A stretch of 64,000 nucleotides of DNA from Bacteroidota bacterium (GTDB lineage Bacteria > Bacteroidota > Bacteroidia > UKL13-3). Below, piece after piece: positions 24,348-34,387 of the stretch. A model generated the notes under the pieces. The model did no database searches. It worked only from the letters and a program-made list of their open reading frames with translations, and had not been told where the DNA came from. Numbering within the stretch: position 1 is the first letter of the stretch; every line of letters starts with the position of its first letter. The translations under genes were made by a program, and so were the position numbers. Location: the NCBI GenBank assembly GCA_027484685.1, contig JAIXSO010000024.1, positions 38,781 to 102,780 of the forward strand, written 5' to 3'.

Positions 24348-25046
24348 TTATCGTTTGGTAACGGTTAATTGTTCAATGCGTTTTTCGTAATCGGTACCTT
24401 TAAAAATACGGTTAACGTAAATTCCAGGAGTGTGAATCATGTCTGGCTCCAATTCGCCAACAGGCACTAATTCTTCTACTTCGGCAATGGTAATTTTACC
24501 AGCCATAGCCATTAAAGGATTAAAGTTACGCGAGGTAGCTCTAAATACTAAATTTCCATGTGCATCGCCTTTCCAAGCTTTAATAATGGCAAAATCCGAT
24601 TTAAAAGCATGTTCTAACAAATATGTTTTTCCATCAAACTCGCGGGTTTCTTTTCCAATGGCTACTTCGGTTCCAACACCTGCAGGTGTAAAAATAGCCG
24701 GCATTCCGTAACCTGCTGCCATACAACGTGTAGCCAAAGTTCCTTGTGGAATTAACTCCACCTCTAATTCGCCACTTAATAATTGGCGCTCAAACTCTGC
24801 ATTTTCGCCTACATAGCTCGAAATCATTTTTTTAACTTGACGTGTTTTTAGCATTAAGCCTATTCCAAAATCGTCAACACCAGCATTATTACTAATACAA
24901 GTAAGGTTTTTTACTCCCTTTTGTACCAAGGCATTGATAGAGTTTTCAGGAATACCGCAAAGACCAAATCCACCCAACATAATTACCGCACCATCTTCTA
25001 TATCTTTTATGGCTTCACTAGCATTTGCAACTACTTTTTGTAACAT
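24348..25046 (-). CDS. scoA: 3-oxoacid CoA-transferase, subunit A
   Basis: 232 residues, a complete family I CoA-transferase alpha subunit: '[14 protein letters not shown]' (about 21-34, the glycine-rich CoA-transferase signature), '[15 protein letters not shown]', '[21 protein letters not shown]' in part. With its beta subunit it moves CoA from succinyl-CoA to acetoacetate or similar acids in the cytoplasm. The catalytic glutamate is carried by the B subunit, which is not adjacent: the neighbours are a terminator and clpS. The B gene is therefore expected elsewhere in the genome. About 160 bases of low-complexity 'aacaatttaaca' and 'gaaaaattaca' repeats (25047-25208) separate it from clpS. 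Confidence 0.9.
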   Translation of the reverse strand: MLQKVVANASEAIKDIEDGAVIMLGGFGLCGIPENSINALVQKGVKNLTCISNNAGVDDFGIGLMLKTRQVKKMISSYVGENAEFERQLLSGELEVELIPQGTLATRCMAAGYGMPAIFTPAGVGTEVAIGKETREFDGKTYLLEHAFKSDFAIIKAWKGDAHGNLVFRATSRNFNPLMAMAGKITIAEVEELVPVGELEPDMIHTPGIYVNRIFKGTDYEKRIEQLTVTKR

Positions 25047-25208
25047 GATTATATTTTTTTATTTTTTATTTTATGATTGAAAGATTAGAAAATTGAAAAA
25101 TTATAAGATTGAAAAATTACAAGGTTTGAAAGTTACAATTGCTAATTATTTCTAAACAATTTAACAACCCAACAATTAAACAATTAAACAATTTAACAAT
25201 TTACCCCC

Positions 25209-25478
25209 TTATTCAATAACAGCCGAAAGGCCTCTATCGCAAAGGGCTTGACAAATACTTTTTAGTTTTTCTTCTTCGCCTTTTTTAACCAAAGCTTTGC
25301 CTTTAAAGTGTACCAATAATGCACATTGTTCTGCCTGTAATTCATCGTGTTCGCAAATTTCGCATAAACATTCAATTACCCAATCAAAGGTATTTACATC
25401 ATCGTTGTACAAAACTACTTTTAAACCATTGTCTACAACATCTAATACATCTACTTCAAGTTCTTTTTCTGTTTGCAT
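25209..25478 (-). CDS. clpS: ATP-dependent Clp protease adaptor ClpS
   Basis: 89 residues. The core 'LKVVLYNDDVNTFDWVIECL' (about 19-38) is the ClpS signature; the Asn-Asp-Asp segment and the following hydrophobic pocket recognise N-degron residues. Further family features are 'AEQCALLVHFKGKALVKKG', with the conserved His, and the closing 'LCDRGLSAVIE'. ClpS delivers N-end-rule substrates to ClpAP. It begins 27 bases from the end of plsY and points the same way, so the two may be co-transcribed. Confidence 0.93.
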   Translation of the reverse strand: MQTEKELEVDVLDVVDNGLKVVLYNDDVNTFDWVIECLCEICEHDELQAEQCALLVHFKGKALVKKGEEEKLKSICQALCDRGLSAVIE

Positions 25479-25505
25479 GTGTTTAGTTTAAATTATTTTT
25501 TGAAA

Positions 25506-26117
25506 TTATTTTTTGAAAGCAAATTTATTTTCGTTACCAGCGCGCAAGCGTTTTACATTGGCGCGGTGTGTATATACTACCATAATAGCAATAGCGCAAA
25601 AAAAGCAATTTGCCACTATATTATCAGTATAAAAAAAGAATGATAAAATGGCCGCTAAAATAGCTGCACTCATGCTTCCTACCGAAATGTATTTGGTAAG
25701 CCAAACTATGCTCACAAATGCCACAATACAAACTATTGCTATTTGATAGTTTAAAGCAATGGCCATACCCAATAAAGTAGCAATACCTTTTCCACCTTTA
25801 AAACCTGCAAAAATGGGCCAAACATGTCCTAAAACAGCGGTAACGCCTAATGCCATTTGAAAGTTAAAATATGTTTGTGAACCTAGTTCAAAACCCGAAA
25901 AATAAGCCAAACTAGTAGCCACAAAACCTTTTAATAAATCAATAAAAAGCACAATAAAACCTGCTTTATTGCCTAATACACGTAAAGTATTGGTAGCACC
26001 GGCATTGCCACTTCCGTGCTCGCGCACATCAATTTTATGAAAAGTTTTTCCGTACCAAACAGCGGTTGGAATTGAGCCTAACAAGTAGGCTAAAATTACA
26101 AGTATTGCTATTACCAT
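25506..26117 (-). CDS. plsY: Acyl-phosphate:glycerol-3-phosphate acyltransferase
   Basis: 203 residues with five hydrophobic helices. The three PlsY motifs are present: 'LLGSIPTAVWYGK' (about 12-24), 'REHGSGNAGATNTLRVLG' (about 33-50) and 'FKGGKGIATLLG' (about 104-115), followed by 'TKYISVGSMSAA'. It transfers the acyl group of acyl phosphate to glycerol 3-phosphate, the first step of phospholipid synthesis, in the inner membrane. The length is normal for the family. The partner PlsX is not in the window. Confidence 0.95.
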   Translation of the reverse strand: MVIAILVILAYLLGSIPTAVWYGKTFHKIDVREHGSGNAGATNTLRVLGNKAGFIVLFIDLLKGFVATSLAYFSGFELGSQTYFNFQMALGVTAVLGHVWPIFAGFKGGKGIATLLGMAIALNYQIAIVCIVAFVSIVWLTKYISVGSMSAAILAAILSFFFYTDNIVANCFFCAIAIMVVYTHRANVKRLRAGNENKFAFKK

Positions 26118-26289
26118 TATTTAAAATTATAAGTTCAAGATTACGAAATTTCAGCATTATAAAAAAATGAATTGCTTTTATAACAACCTAAAAACGCCAT
26201 TTATAGTTACTTAAATTTATTATTTACATAATGAGCTACTTACATAAAAACCTGATAATAAAACAATTAAAAAACAACTCATTTAAAAC

Positions 26290-26323
26290 AAAAAAGGTCA
26301 CCAAATTTATGATGACCTTTTTT
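26290..26323. terminator. Terminator of the 26347-30726 gene
   Basis: AAAAAGGTCA (26291-26300) pairs with TGACCTTTTT (26313-26322) and has T-runs on both strands. It lies 24 bases past the stop of the large minus-strand gene. Confidence 0.8.
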
Positions 26324-26346
26324 GAAAATCTTAATAATGAAAAAAG

Positions 26347-29300
26347 TTATTGTTTGGTTTTCATTACACGCATGAGTTTATTTCTATCACTAATACTTGC
26401 AATTCTAACTGTAAAACCATCGCCACTTACTTTATCTAATCCTAACTTAAGCGCTTCGTTAAATAATGGGTCGCTACCCAAAATAGCTAAGTTACCTTTT
26501 GAATATTTAAAGTAATACCAACTGCCATTATTTTGTTGTAAATAAATTACAAACTCTTCTTTGGTTCTGGTTTTTAGTATTTGAATTCTTCCTTGAAGCC
26601 TGCGTTCAATCAAATATTTATCAATACTTCTTACACCAATATCGCCTTCGCTTATAAATGAGCGGGTATTGATATCGTACTTAAATTTCAAATCAGTAAT
26701 AAAAAATGCTTTGAATAAATCGTTTATCAATTTTCCGCCTAACTCATCGCTGGCCTCATCACTCATTTTTTTCAAGGTTTTATCATCCACCATTTCTGGT
26801 ATGGCTATGTTTAACACGTCCTTGTTAAAATAGTCGTTTGAGTTAGATGATGACTGATCAGTAATAGAATCAACCATTAATTTTAAAGCATTGGCAGGCA
26901 TTTCAAAATCGACCACAGCTGCAATATTCATGGTGTAAGTGGTATCTTTTAAATTAAATGAACTGCTTCCAGCGGTGGTTAATTTAAACTTAGGAATTTC
27001 AATATTGAAATTGAATTTTCCTTCTCCATAAATAGCTTTTTTTGTTTCGCTTACAGCCATAAAATTGCCGCGTTTGGCTGGCTGACCAAATACTTTGGCA
27101 TACGGACCAATTCTAAATTCATCAAACTTATCGTTATAGGTAAAAGTGCCCTCTACTTTTAAAAGGTCAATATCGTTATTTGAACGTTTGCGCGAGAACA
27201 TAGCTGGTGTAACATGAGTTGAATCGGCAGTAAGTATAAAACCACAATTTAAAACTGCTCTGTTTAAGTTGGTTAAAGGTGGCAATAAATCAATATAAAC
27301 TGTATCTGGGTTAATTACCGCAGCTGATTTAAACCAATCGGTTTTTGGTAAATAAAGCTCATGCAAAGGTTTAAAGAAACCATTGTACTCCAAATTTTGA
27401 TTGTATGAATGTAATAATGTATTTCCTCTAAAAGCCAATTTAGCACCTACATTAAAGTTAATAGAGTCAGGAATATTTGATTTTCCACCTAAATACTTTT
27501 TATCTTCAGGGTAAATTTCGCTCAAGTAAAAACGTTGAGGTTTTTTATTTTTATCTAAATAAATATAATTTCCTTGTCCTCTAAAATCGGTTCTACCATT
27601 AATTTTTACAGTAACTTGTTCAATTTTATGATATTTGGTAACCGTATCAGCATTGATTTTTGCATTTTTCAACTCATTCATTTCAGCATCTTTTCCAATT
27701 TCAACTTTGCCACTATCGGGCAATACTTTACTATCTACCACATTGATATAAGGTACTTTACTGGCTTTTAAAATATAATCGCCTAGTCCCATTTTTACAC
27801 TTGCAGTTTTAAATGTTAAGTTATCTTGACTTGGGCGTTTCGAGACCAAATAACTAGCATTAACAGGGCTTTGCTCCACTGTTTTACCTGTAAATTCTAA
27901 AGTACGCGGTTCCATATCCCAACGCAATTTTTCAAAACTACCTTCGTACAAATTGTATGCAAACTCGTTATTTATTTCATAAGGATTTAAGTAAGTAAAT
28001 TCACCATAACGTTTTTCTAAATTTACGTAAGCATTTACTTTTTTAGTTACAAAGGCAATTTTAGTAGTATCGCCCGGCCAACGTTGGCGGAAAATGGCAT
28101 TTTCGCTCAATATTTCAACAGGACGTAATTCGTACATATCAGCTATTAACTCACCATCTTCAATAGTCATGCTTCCTTTAGCTTTCATAGCTGCTGGAGT
28201 TAAAATTAAAGTACCACGTAGTTCAGCTTTTTCGTAGGCAATTTTTATTGGCTCACCTTTGTTAAAAATAAACATGGTATCTTGATAAGGAACCCAATGG
28301 TTATAAACGTTTGTTGAATTAATTACAGTAGGAAATAATGCGGTTCTATCATTTTTAAACGATTCGCAATCAGCATTCATACTATCTAATAATAAGTTAA
28401 AACGTTTACTCGATGATTTAGAAGCCAAGTAAAAAATATCTCCATCGCCTATTAAACCATCGTTACTTAAACGCAAAGCAAATTTAGCCGTTCCTTTTCC
28501 TCGGTAAAGCGTGTAGCTGTAATTGGTATCGTTTGGAATATAAAACCCTAACGATTTATCGGGCTGCAAATAAATTTCTTGCTTCATATCGGGCAAAATT
28601 CCATCACTTTCCAATGTTCCACCCAAGGCCAATGTATAAAGGTTTAAATCACTCAAACTATCCAATTTAAAAGGATCAACCGAAAAATAAAATCTATCTT
28701 TTACATAATTTCCTTGTTGGGTAGTTGGATAATCGTAATACACTTTTGAGCCTACTTCACTAGTAAATTTAGGGTAACCGGGGTAATTTTTTCGACTACT
28801 TTTATTGTAAGGATAATCAATTTCAAGTGTTCCATAAATATTTTGAATTACACTTTTTACATTGGCCAAATAACCCAAAGTATCATCTAAATACAAAAAT
28901 TTAAGTGAGTCAACATTATTTAAACGCACATCAAATTTGGTATAATCAAACGAAAAGTTACTTCCATAAAAATCGGCCATGCCTGCACGCAATTTTCCAT
29001 TAAATTCAATTCCACGATTACGTTTAATGGTTAAAACTTGTTCTTTAGGAGTAACCTCTACATTTTGTGAATCGCTAAATTTAAACTTACCAACTCCTTG
29101 TACTATCAAATCGTTATTAATTAAACTAATAGCCGCATTTGGAATTGCACTGATAACTGACTTAAAACTAATTGCATCATAATCAGTTCGTCCCATGTGG
29201 GCGTTCACATATTCTTTCAACTTAGGCTTAACAGTTATGGTTTTCTTTTGCTCGTTATAATTTAAAAAACCGCGGTCGTTTAAGTCTATCATCATCAGTT

Positions 29301-30726
29301 TAATATCACTCAAATCGCTTTTATAAAATTGAGCGTACGATTCAATATTAAATGACTTTACATCGTATTTTTCGCAATATTGTTTAATGCGCTGCAATGG
29401 ATTATAATCTAACATACCCTGCAAACGCTCATAAATTACATCTCTAAAATAGTTGATTGACTGAAACTTAGCAGGGTCATCACCTGCTATATTTTTCAAA
29501 TCAATTTTGGGGTTATTAATATCCCATTTTAACTCATCTACATATATTTCAAGGTTATGAAAATAATCAATGAAAGGAGCTGCACTAATACCCAACTTGG
29601 TATCGCGGTAAAGGCTAATTTTATCATCGTTTACCAAATAAGTAAAGCGCAATTGCGGATGAAAAATAGAATCTTTATCTAAGAAAATAGTAAGTTCTAC
29701 TTTATCGTTGGTAATTTTATTATCGCGCATAAAAAATTCATCGCTCGCAATACGTAAAACAGGTTTATTTTTAAAATAAAAATACAATTCTGCCTTTTGA
29801 TTAGCCGAACTTTTACCAACTACCAATGCACCTCGTAAACCAAAACCGCCTTTATATTTGGCCTTGCCATACATTAAGCCAGTAAAGGTTTGAGTAGTAC
29901 TTTCAAATTGAGGATAAATAGATTTAGCACCTTGGTTACTGCCTAGTGGTTTATCAATAACTTTACCCATTAAAGGCTCTTTAAACTTATCTTTATAAGT
30001 AAGCATAGCACTATCGGCAGTTAACAAACCATCGGCTAAATTAATTACATAATTATTAAGCTTAGCATAAACTCTAGATGTATCAAAACCCACACGACTC
30101 CAATCTACCTTACCGCCTTTACCTACAAACTGATTAGTGCCTGCGTAATATTTTCCATTTGTTTTTAAAATTTCGAGTGTATCGCCCGGTGTATAACAAA
30201 TCAAATCAAGGTTTTTAAAAATAAAAGTAGCTTGACCTTCCATTTTTAAATCTACATCTTTGGCATTAATAACCCAAACCGATGTTCCCATTTTTAGCAT
30301 AATGTCTTCGGCAAAAACATTTTTCGAAACATTCAAAAATCTGTTGAATTCATCTTTGTTCTTTTTTAAAGCGCCAATTAAAGTTTTGTGCCAATTATCA
30401 AACTTTGCCATTTGGTTACGCGAAACCAAAACATTGGCCGTTTGCATGTAATAATAAAATTCCACACTTGGCTGCATTTGTTTTTGTAACATTTCGTTAC
30501 AAAGTTTTACCATTTGCTGCTTTTGGGGTAAACTAAATTTTCCGGTATTGTAATTAGCTACAAAGTTATCGGCTTCATCTTTAGCATCGCTTTTACCACT
30601 GCGCATAAAACTTTCAAATTCAGTAATAAACACATTGGGGTCGTAAGAAAAACTATTAGGGCGCTGTGCTTTTAAAACCACCTGAAAAAGGGTGATAAAC
30701 AACACAAAAAGAATTATTTTTTTCAT
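26347..30726 (-). CDS. Very large exported protein of unknown function
   Basis: 1459 residues. Signal peptide about 1-21 (MKKIILFVLFITLFQVVLKAQ); an in-frame start at 30762 would put 12 extra residues before it, so 30726 is preferred. The first about 150 residues are helical; the remainder is dominated by beta strands with many 'GxGKFxF' and 'GxLxxD' patterns ('VQGVGKFKFSD', 'YGEGKFNFNIEIPKFK', 'GALVVGKSSANQKAE'). This is reminiscent of AsmA/TamB- or OstA-like lipid-transport beta-solenoids, but no motif settles it. No membrane helix beyond the signal and no T9SS tail. It stands alone with its own terminator. The conserved single-gene setting suggests an envelope housekeeping role, as inference only. 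Confidence 0.85.
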   Translation of the reverse strand: MKKIILFVLFITLFQVVLKAQRPNSFSYDPNVFITEFESFMRSGKSDAKDEADNFVANYNTGKFSLPQKQQMVKLCNEMLQKQMQPSVEFYYYMQTANVLVSRNQMAKFDNWHKTLIGALKKNKDEFNRFLNVSKNVFAEDIMLKMGTSVWVINAKDVDLKMEGQATFIFKNLDLICYTPGDTLEILKTNGKYYAGTNQFVGKGGKVDWSRVGFDTSRVYAKLNNYVINLADGLLTADSAMLTYKDKFKEPLMGKVIDKPLGSNQGAKSIYPQFESTTQTFTGLMYGKAKYKGGFGLRGALVVGKSSANQKAELYFYFKNKPVLRIASDEFFMRDNKITNDKVELTIFLDKDSIFHPQLRFTYLVNDDKISLYRDTKLGISAAPFIDYFHNLEIYVDELKWDINNPKIDLKNIAGDDPAKFQSINYFRDVIYERLQGMLDYNPLQRIKQYCEKYDVKSFNIESYAQFYKSDLSDIKLMMIDLNDRGFLNYNEQKKTITVKPKLKEYVNAHMGRTDYDAISFKSVISAIPNAAISLINNDLIVQGVGKFKFSDSQNVEVTPKEQVLTIKRNRGIEFNGKLRAGMADFYGSNFSFDYTKFDVRLNNVDSLKFLYLDDTLGYLANVKSVIQNIYGTLEIDYPYNKSSRKNYPGYPKFTSEVGSKVYYDYPTTQQGNYVKDRFYFSVDPFKLDSLSDLNLYTLALGGTLESDGILPDMKQEIYLQPDKSLGFYIPNDTNYSYTLYRGKGTAKFALRLSNDGLIGDGDIFYLASKSSSKRFNLLLDSMNADCESFKNDRTALFPTVINSTNVYNHWVPYQDTMFIFNKGEPIKIAYEKAELRGTLILTPAAMKAKGSMTIEDGELIADMYELRPVEILSENAIFRQRWPGDTTKIAFVTKKVNAYVNLEKRYGEFTYLNPYEINNEFAYNLYEGSFEKLRWDMEPRTLEFTGKTVEQSPVNASYLVSKRPSQDNLTFKTASVKMGLGDYILKASKVPYINVVDSKVLPDSGKVEIGKDAEMNELKNAKINADTVTKYHKIEQVTVKINGRTDFRGQGNYIYLDKNKKPQRFYLSEIYPEDKKYLGGKSNIPDSINFNVGAKLAFRGNTLLHSYNQNLEYNGFFKPLHELYLPKTDWFKSAAVINPDTVYIDLLPPLTNLNRAVLNCGFILTADSTHVTPAMFSRKRSNNDIDLLKVEGTFTYNDKFDEFRIGPYAKVFGQPAKRGNFMAVSETKKAIYGEGKFNFNIEIPKFKLTTAGSSSFNLKDTTYTMNIAAVVDFEMPANALKLMVDSITDQSSSNSNDYFNKDVLNIAIPEMVDDKTLKKMSDEASDELGGKLINDLFKAFFITDLKFKYDINTRSFISEGDIGVRSIDKYLIERRLQGRIQILKTRTKEEFVIYLQQNNGSWYYFKYSKGNLAILGSDPLFNEALKLGLDKVSGDGFTVRIASISDRNKLMRVMKTKQ

Positions 30727-30862
30727 TGGGTGCAAGTAATTAAAATGATTGGCAATTGGCAAGTTAAACTATTAACATACTTTTGATTTTTATTATTTTG
30801 TTCCGTTTTTAAATTGACAGCTTTTAAAGTTACAAATACTTATTTATCAAATAAATATACAT

Positions 30863-31759
30863 TTACTGAACAAAATATACATTTTCATTATCAAAACTAA
30901 TTTTACAGTGAGCAGCTAGTTTAACGCATAAGTTCAAATTTTCGTGTCCCGCAGGAAAACCATAAAACACTGGAAAATCATATTTACCAACCACTTCATT
31001 TATTATTTGATAACAGTTTTTATTAAAAGCAAAAGGTGCAGCATTTTCGTTCATATCGTTCATGCCGCCTACCAAAAGTCCTTTTAATTTTTTAAACTTT
31101 CCAGCTCGGTCAAGGCCTTGCATCATGCGGTCAATATGGTAATAGTACTCACCAATATCTTCTATAAAAAGTATTTTACCATCAAAGTTTAAATCGCTTG
31201 GGCTACCTAACAAACTGTATAATACTGATAAATTACCGCCAACCAACTCTCCTTCTACATTTTTACAATTATTAAGTTCGTGCTTCGCAAATTGGTAATT
31301 AATATTATTGCCAAACAAAGCATTTCTAAAACTTTGATTGGTAACTTCGTTAAAGTACTTGTCTTGCATGGTAATAGGCATACAGCTGTGAAATGTTTGA
31401 ATACTAAAATTTTGGTTGATATGCGCATGCAAAACCGTTACATCGCTAAAGCCCGCTATTATTTTAGGTTTTTGGATAAATTTAGTAAAATCAATTTTAT
31501 CAATAACACGCACAGTGCCATATCCGCCTCTGGCTATTACAATGGCGTCAATATTGGGATTATCGAGCAATTGCTGAAAACCTAAAGCACGTTTTTCGTC
31601 ACTACCTGCAAACGCATTTTCTTGCTCAAATAAGTAATTGCTAAGTACTACATTCAAACCCCAACTTTCAAAAACTTGAACTGCATTGGCTATTAAGTCT
31701 TTATCAATATGCCTTGCAGTGGCAGCAATGGCAATGGTGCTATTGGGTTTTAAATACAT
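30863..31759 (-). CDS. S66 family LD-carboxypeptidase
   Basis: 298 residues starting MYLKPNSTIAIAAT, where the family usually opens; six more residues from 31777 are possible. Catalytic elements of muramoyl-tetrapeptide carboxypeptidases: nucleophile Ser in 'IAGFSDVTVLHAH', Glu in 'ILFIEDIGEYYYHIDRMM' and His in 'GFPAGHENLNLC'. 'AIVIARGGYGTVRVIDKID' is the conserved segment before the nucleophile. The enzyme removes the terminal D-Ala from tetrapeptides during cell-wall recycling (LdcA type), normally in the cytoplasm; no signal peptide is present, which fits. Confidence 0.9.
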   Translation of the reverse strand: MYLKPNSTIAIAATARHIDKDLIANAVQVFESWGLNVVLSNYLFEQENAFAGSDEKRALGFQQLLDNPNIDAIVIARGGYGTVRVIDKIDFTKFIQKPKIIAGFSDVTVLHAHINQNFSIQTFHSCMPITMQDKYFNEVTNQSFRNALFGNNINYQFAKHELNNCKNVEGELVGGNLSVLYSLLGSPSDLNFDGKILFIEDIGEYYYHIDRMMQGLDRAGKFKKLKGLLVGGMNDMNENAAPFAFNKNCYQIINEVVGKYDFPVFYGFPAGHENLNLCVKLAAHCKISFDNENVYFVQ

Positions 31760-31847
31760 AAAATAGTGTTTTGCCAAAAGTAAGTTTTTATGGTATTAGG
31801 CAAAAATTTTATGGTTAATTTTATGGTAAGCGGCTTTTAAAATATAA

Positions 31848-31905
31848 AACCACATAGAACATAGCCACATAGTTTTTGAGCTATGTTACTATGTTTTATG
31901 TGGTT
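31848..31905. repeat. 58-bp hairpin element, copy 1
   Basis: Two 25-base arms (31848-31872 and 31881-31905, starting AACCACATAGAACATAG) pair at 22 of 25 positions around an 8-base loop. A second copy with the same arm and loop lengths is at 37628-37685. No gene lies between 31760 and 31983. Confidence 0.8.
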
Positions 31906-31983
31906 CAATTTTTGGGTTTAGATATAGAAATTTGAGAAGTGTATTTATTTAAATACCTACTCTATCTTATTGATAAATTTAAA

Positions 31984-33357
31984 TTAGTTAATTTTTTTCA
32001 CCAACGAATCTACTTTATTAAAGCGCCACTCGTTAATATTTTGCTTATTATTAATAATCCAATTACTAAAATTTGGATATGCTCTTAATAAATCAACCTT
32101 TTCAGTAGCCCAAATAAAATTGGAAGGCACAGTTAAAGCCCATGGAAAATTTTGTCTTTTACTAACATAAGTGCGACCAACAGCTAGGTTTGTATTGTCT
32201 TCGCCAGTACCAAAAAGAGCGGTATTAGCCATCATGGTTGGTTTTTCGCCTGCTACATGAATTTCGATGCTACGGTCTCCATTTTGTAATAAAAATGGAT
32301 GTGAATACCTAAAATTACATAATTTTCCATTCCAATAATCTTGATCAACTTTTGTGTTTAAATCAATTGTAAAGTTGATGGTATCTCCCAATCCAAATCG
32401 GGTATTAGCATCTGTATTCTGAAAAATAGAACCTTTAACATCGTTAATTCTTGCAAAAATAATTATAACCACTTCGCCATTTGGCAAATACTCAACAGTT
32501 GCGCCAGCATTGGCTTTACCACTGCTATTGGTAAATTTAAAATTACTGATATAATTTGACACATCGTTTATGGGAGCAATGCTTCCATCTTGATTGTAAT
32601 GCTCGCCAAAAAGCTGTACAGCCAAACCATTATTAAAACCTGCACCATTGGCTTGCACTACATAAGTACCTTTTAATTGAGTAACTACTTTATTACCTAA
32701 ACCAGCTGGACGATTTACACCAGATGGTTGATTTACAGGATTGCGTAGCGAAAAAGTATTTAAATTATCAACCACCATATCGTTAAAATCGTAATCGGCA
32801 GTGCTTGGCCATAAATCCTCAAATAAAGTACGAGTATATACATACTCATTTGCATCCCAAAGATTTAATATTTCATCGCCTTTAAATAACTGCTTACTTG
32901 GATTAAATATTGCTTGATTTGGTTTTTTAATCCATAGTTTATCAGCCGTAATATTTGTTTTTATCACAGTTTTACCATTGTATGTAAAAGTAGGTTTGTT
33001 TAAATCAATGGTTTGACCTGGCACTATTTTAGGATTGCTGCTTACAACTGTTAAAAACTGTACATCTCGTGGTAAGCGAATATTACAAGTACTATAACCA
33101 AAATTCATTACGCCACTGTAAACTAAATTGCCATCGTTTCCATAAAAGTTAAAAGGAACATTATCCAACAAAGTGTCGCTGTTTAATGTTATTAAATATT
33201 CTTGCAAAAATTGCCATTTAAAATTTACTGGGGCAACTGTTCCTTTGGAAGTGTTGGTATTTTCAACCGTAGTTGTACTTGCTTTTTGTACCACAATTTC
33301 TTGCCTACAACCAAATGCAATGAGCAAAGTTGTTGCTATCAAAATTTTAGCATTCAT
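31984..33357 (-). CDS. LruC domain-containing lipoprotein
   Basis: 457 residues. The ATG at 33357 opens MNAKILIATTLLIAFGC, a lipoprotein signal with Cys17; a longer frame from 33423 would bury it. The central part carries 'LWPSTADYDFNDMVVDNL', the signature of the LruC domain (named from Leptospira lipoproteins), followed by about 250 residues of beta-rich sequence ending 'TRLNFSNWIINNKQNINEWRF'-like helices. LruC proteins are surface or periplasmic lipoproteins of unknown function. It is transcribed away from the barrel gene at 33642, with a 284-base gap holding only AT-rich sequence. Confidence 0.82.
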   Translation of the reverse strand: MNAKILIATTLLIAFGCRQEIVVQKASTTTVENTNTSKGTVAPVNFKWQFLQEYLITLNSDTLLDNVPFNFYGNDGNLVYSGVMNFGYSTCNIRLPRDVQFLTVVSSNPKIVPGQTIDLNKPTFTYNGKTVIKTNITADKLWIKKPNQAIFNPSKQLFKGDEILNLWDANEYVYTRTLFEDLWPSTADYDFNDMVVDNLNTFSLRNPVNQPSGVNRPAGLGNKVVTQLKGTYVVQANGAGFNNGLAVQLFGEHYNQDGSIAPINDVSNYISNFKFTNSSGKANAGATVEYLPNGEVVIIIFARINDVKGSIFQNTDANTRFGLGDTINFTIDLNTKVDQDYWNGKLCNFRYSHPFLLQNGDRSIEIHVAGEKPTMMANTALFGTGEDNTNLAVGRTYVSKRQNFPWALTVPSNFIWATEKVDLLRAYPNFSNWIINNKQNINEWRFNKVDSLVKKIN

Positions 33358-33627
33358 AATAAAATAGAGTTTTAAGTGTTTTTGTTCACCTACAAAATAA
33401 AAACATTGAAAACTAGATTGCACAAAAGAATGGAGATTAGTGTTTTGAATTAAACTACATAAATTAAAAAATTGAGATTAAATGTCGCAAACAAATAAAT
33501 CATATTCAATAACTTAAGTAAAAAAACCTAATATATTTTTAAATATTTTAATTTTAAAACTATAAAAAACCGTTAATAAAAAATTATACGAATAGCTGAA
33601 AAAAATTCATAAATAGCGTTTTTTATT

Positions 33628-33635
33628 TATTTTTG
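33628..33635 (+). promoter_or_regulatory. -7 box TATTTTTG close to the start codon
   Basis: TATTTTTG matches TAnnTTTG and ends 6 bases before the ATG at 33642, implying a leaderless or nearly leaderless transcript. The in-frame TTG at 33633 is part of this box, so it is not taken as a start. Confidence 0.45.
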
Positions 33636-33641
33636 AAGCTC

Positions 33642-34340
33642 ATGTTAAAAAAATATTTACCTTTAATTCTTATTATCTGTTTTAGTAAAATTACTTTTGC
33701 TCAAAAAAACGAAATTCAAATTGGAGTACAAGGCGGTTTAGCACTGCCAATGGGTCAGTTTGCTAGTGGTTATGGCAGCTATCTGGATAATGACTATGCA
33801 ACAAATGGTTACAATTATAAAGTTTATGCAGACATTAGGTTAGCTAGTGCATTGTGTTTAGGTATTAATTATGTTAACTTTACTAATGGATTAGAAGAAG
33901 GAAACTTATACGCTGGCTTTAACAATATATTTACTACAATAAATCCTAAGGTGATAAAAAAACATGAAACCAATGCTTTAATAGGAAGTTTAATGCTAAA
34001 AGGTAAGGAAACTCCATTATTTATTAAGGCATATGCAGGATTTGGAAAGTCAAAATCTGCCGAAGTTAATGGTAGCAATACGTTTGGTTCATTAACATTT
34101 ATGCAAACCACCTCCGATTTAAGCCTAATTTATGGAATTGGAGCTGGAATATATGTACCAATAAAAGAAAAATATTTTATAGAAATTGAAGGTAATTACT
34201 TAGTTAGTAATGGAAAACCTATTGATACAAAAGCTATAAATGAAAATACCAAAGATGAATTTTTATTTGGCGATATTACCTACAACCCCGCAGTTATCAA
34301 CTTAAACATTGGTGTAGGCATTTTCTTGTTTAGAGAATAG
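33642..34340 (+). CDS. Outer-membrane beta-barrel protein
   Basis: 232 residues: signal peptide about 1-20 (ending ITFAQ), then alternating strands typical of an eight-stranded OmpW/OmpX-like porin fold ('EIQIGVQGGLALPMGQF', 'LIYGIGAGIYVPIKEKYFIEIEGNY', closing 'VINLNIGVGIFLFRE' with a C-terminal aromatic-rich strand). Function unknown; such small barrels are adhesins or minor channels. It starts just after a TATTTTTG box and is followed 47 bases later by rpe in the same direction. Confidence 0.8.
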   Translation: MLKKYLPLILIICFSKITFAQKNEIQIGVQGGLALPMGQFASGYGSYLDNDYATNGYNYKVYADIRLASALCLGINYVNFTNGLEEGNLYAGFNNIFTTINPKVIKKHETNALIGSLMLKGKETPLFIKAYAGFGKSKSAEVNGSNTFGSLTFMQTTSDLSLIYGIGAGIYVPIKEKYFIEIEGNYLVSNGKPIDTKAINENTKDEFLFGDITYNPAVINLNIGVGIFLFRE

Positions 34341-34371
34341 AAGTAAAATTTTTGCATAATCAATTAAAAAT

Positions 34372-34379
34372 TATATTTG
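34372..34379 (+). promoter_or_regulatory. -7 box TATATTTG directly before rpe
   Basis: TATATTTG matches TAnnTTTG and ends 8 bases before the rpe ATG (34388). The expected start of transcription falls at about the start codon. Confidence 0.5.
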
Positions 34380-34387
34380 CCAGCATT

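Noticed and set aside
26231..26515. Plus-strand frame of 94 codons
   Set aside because: It runs through the terminator at 26290-26323 and overlaps the 3' end of the large minus-strand gene.
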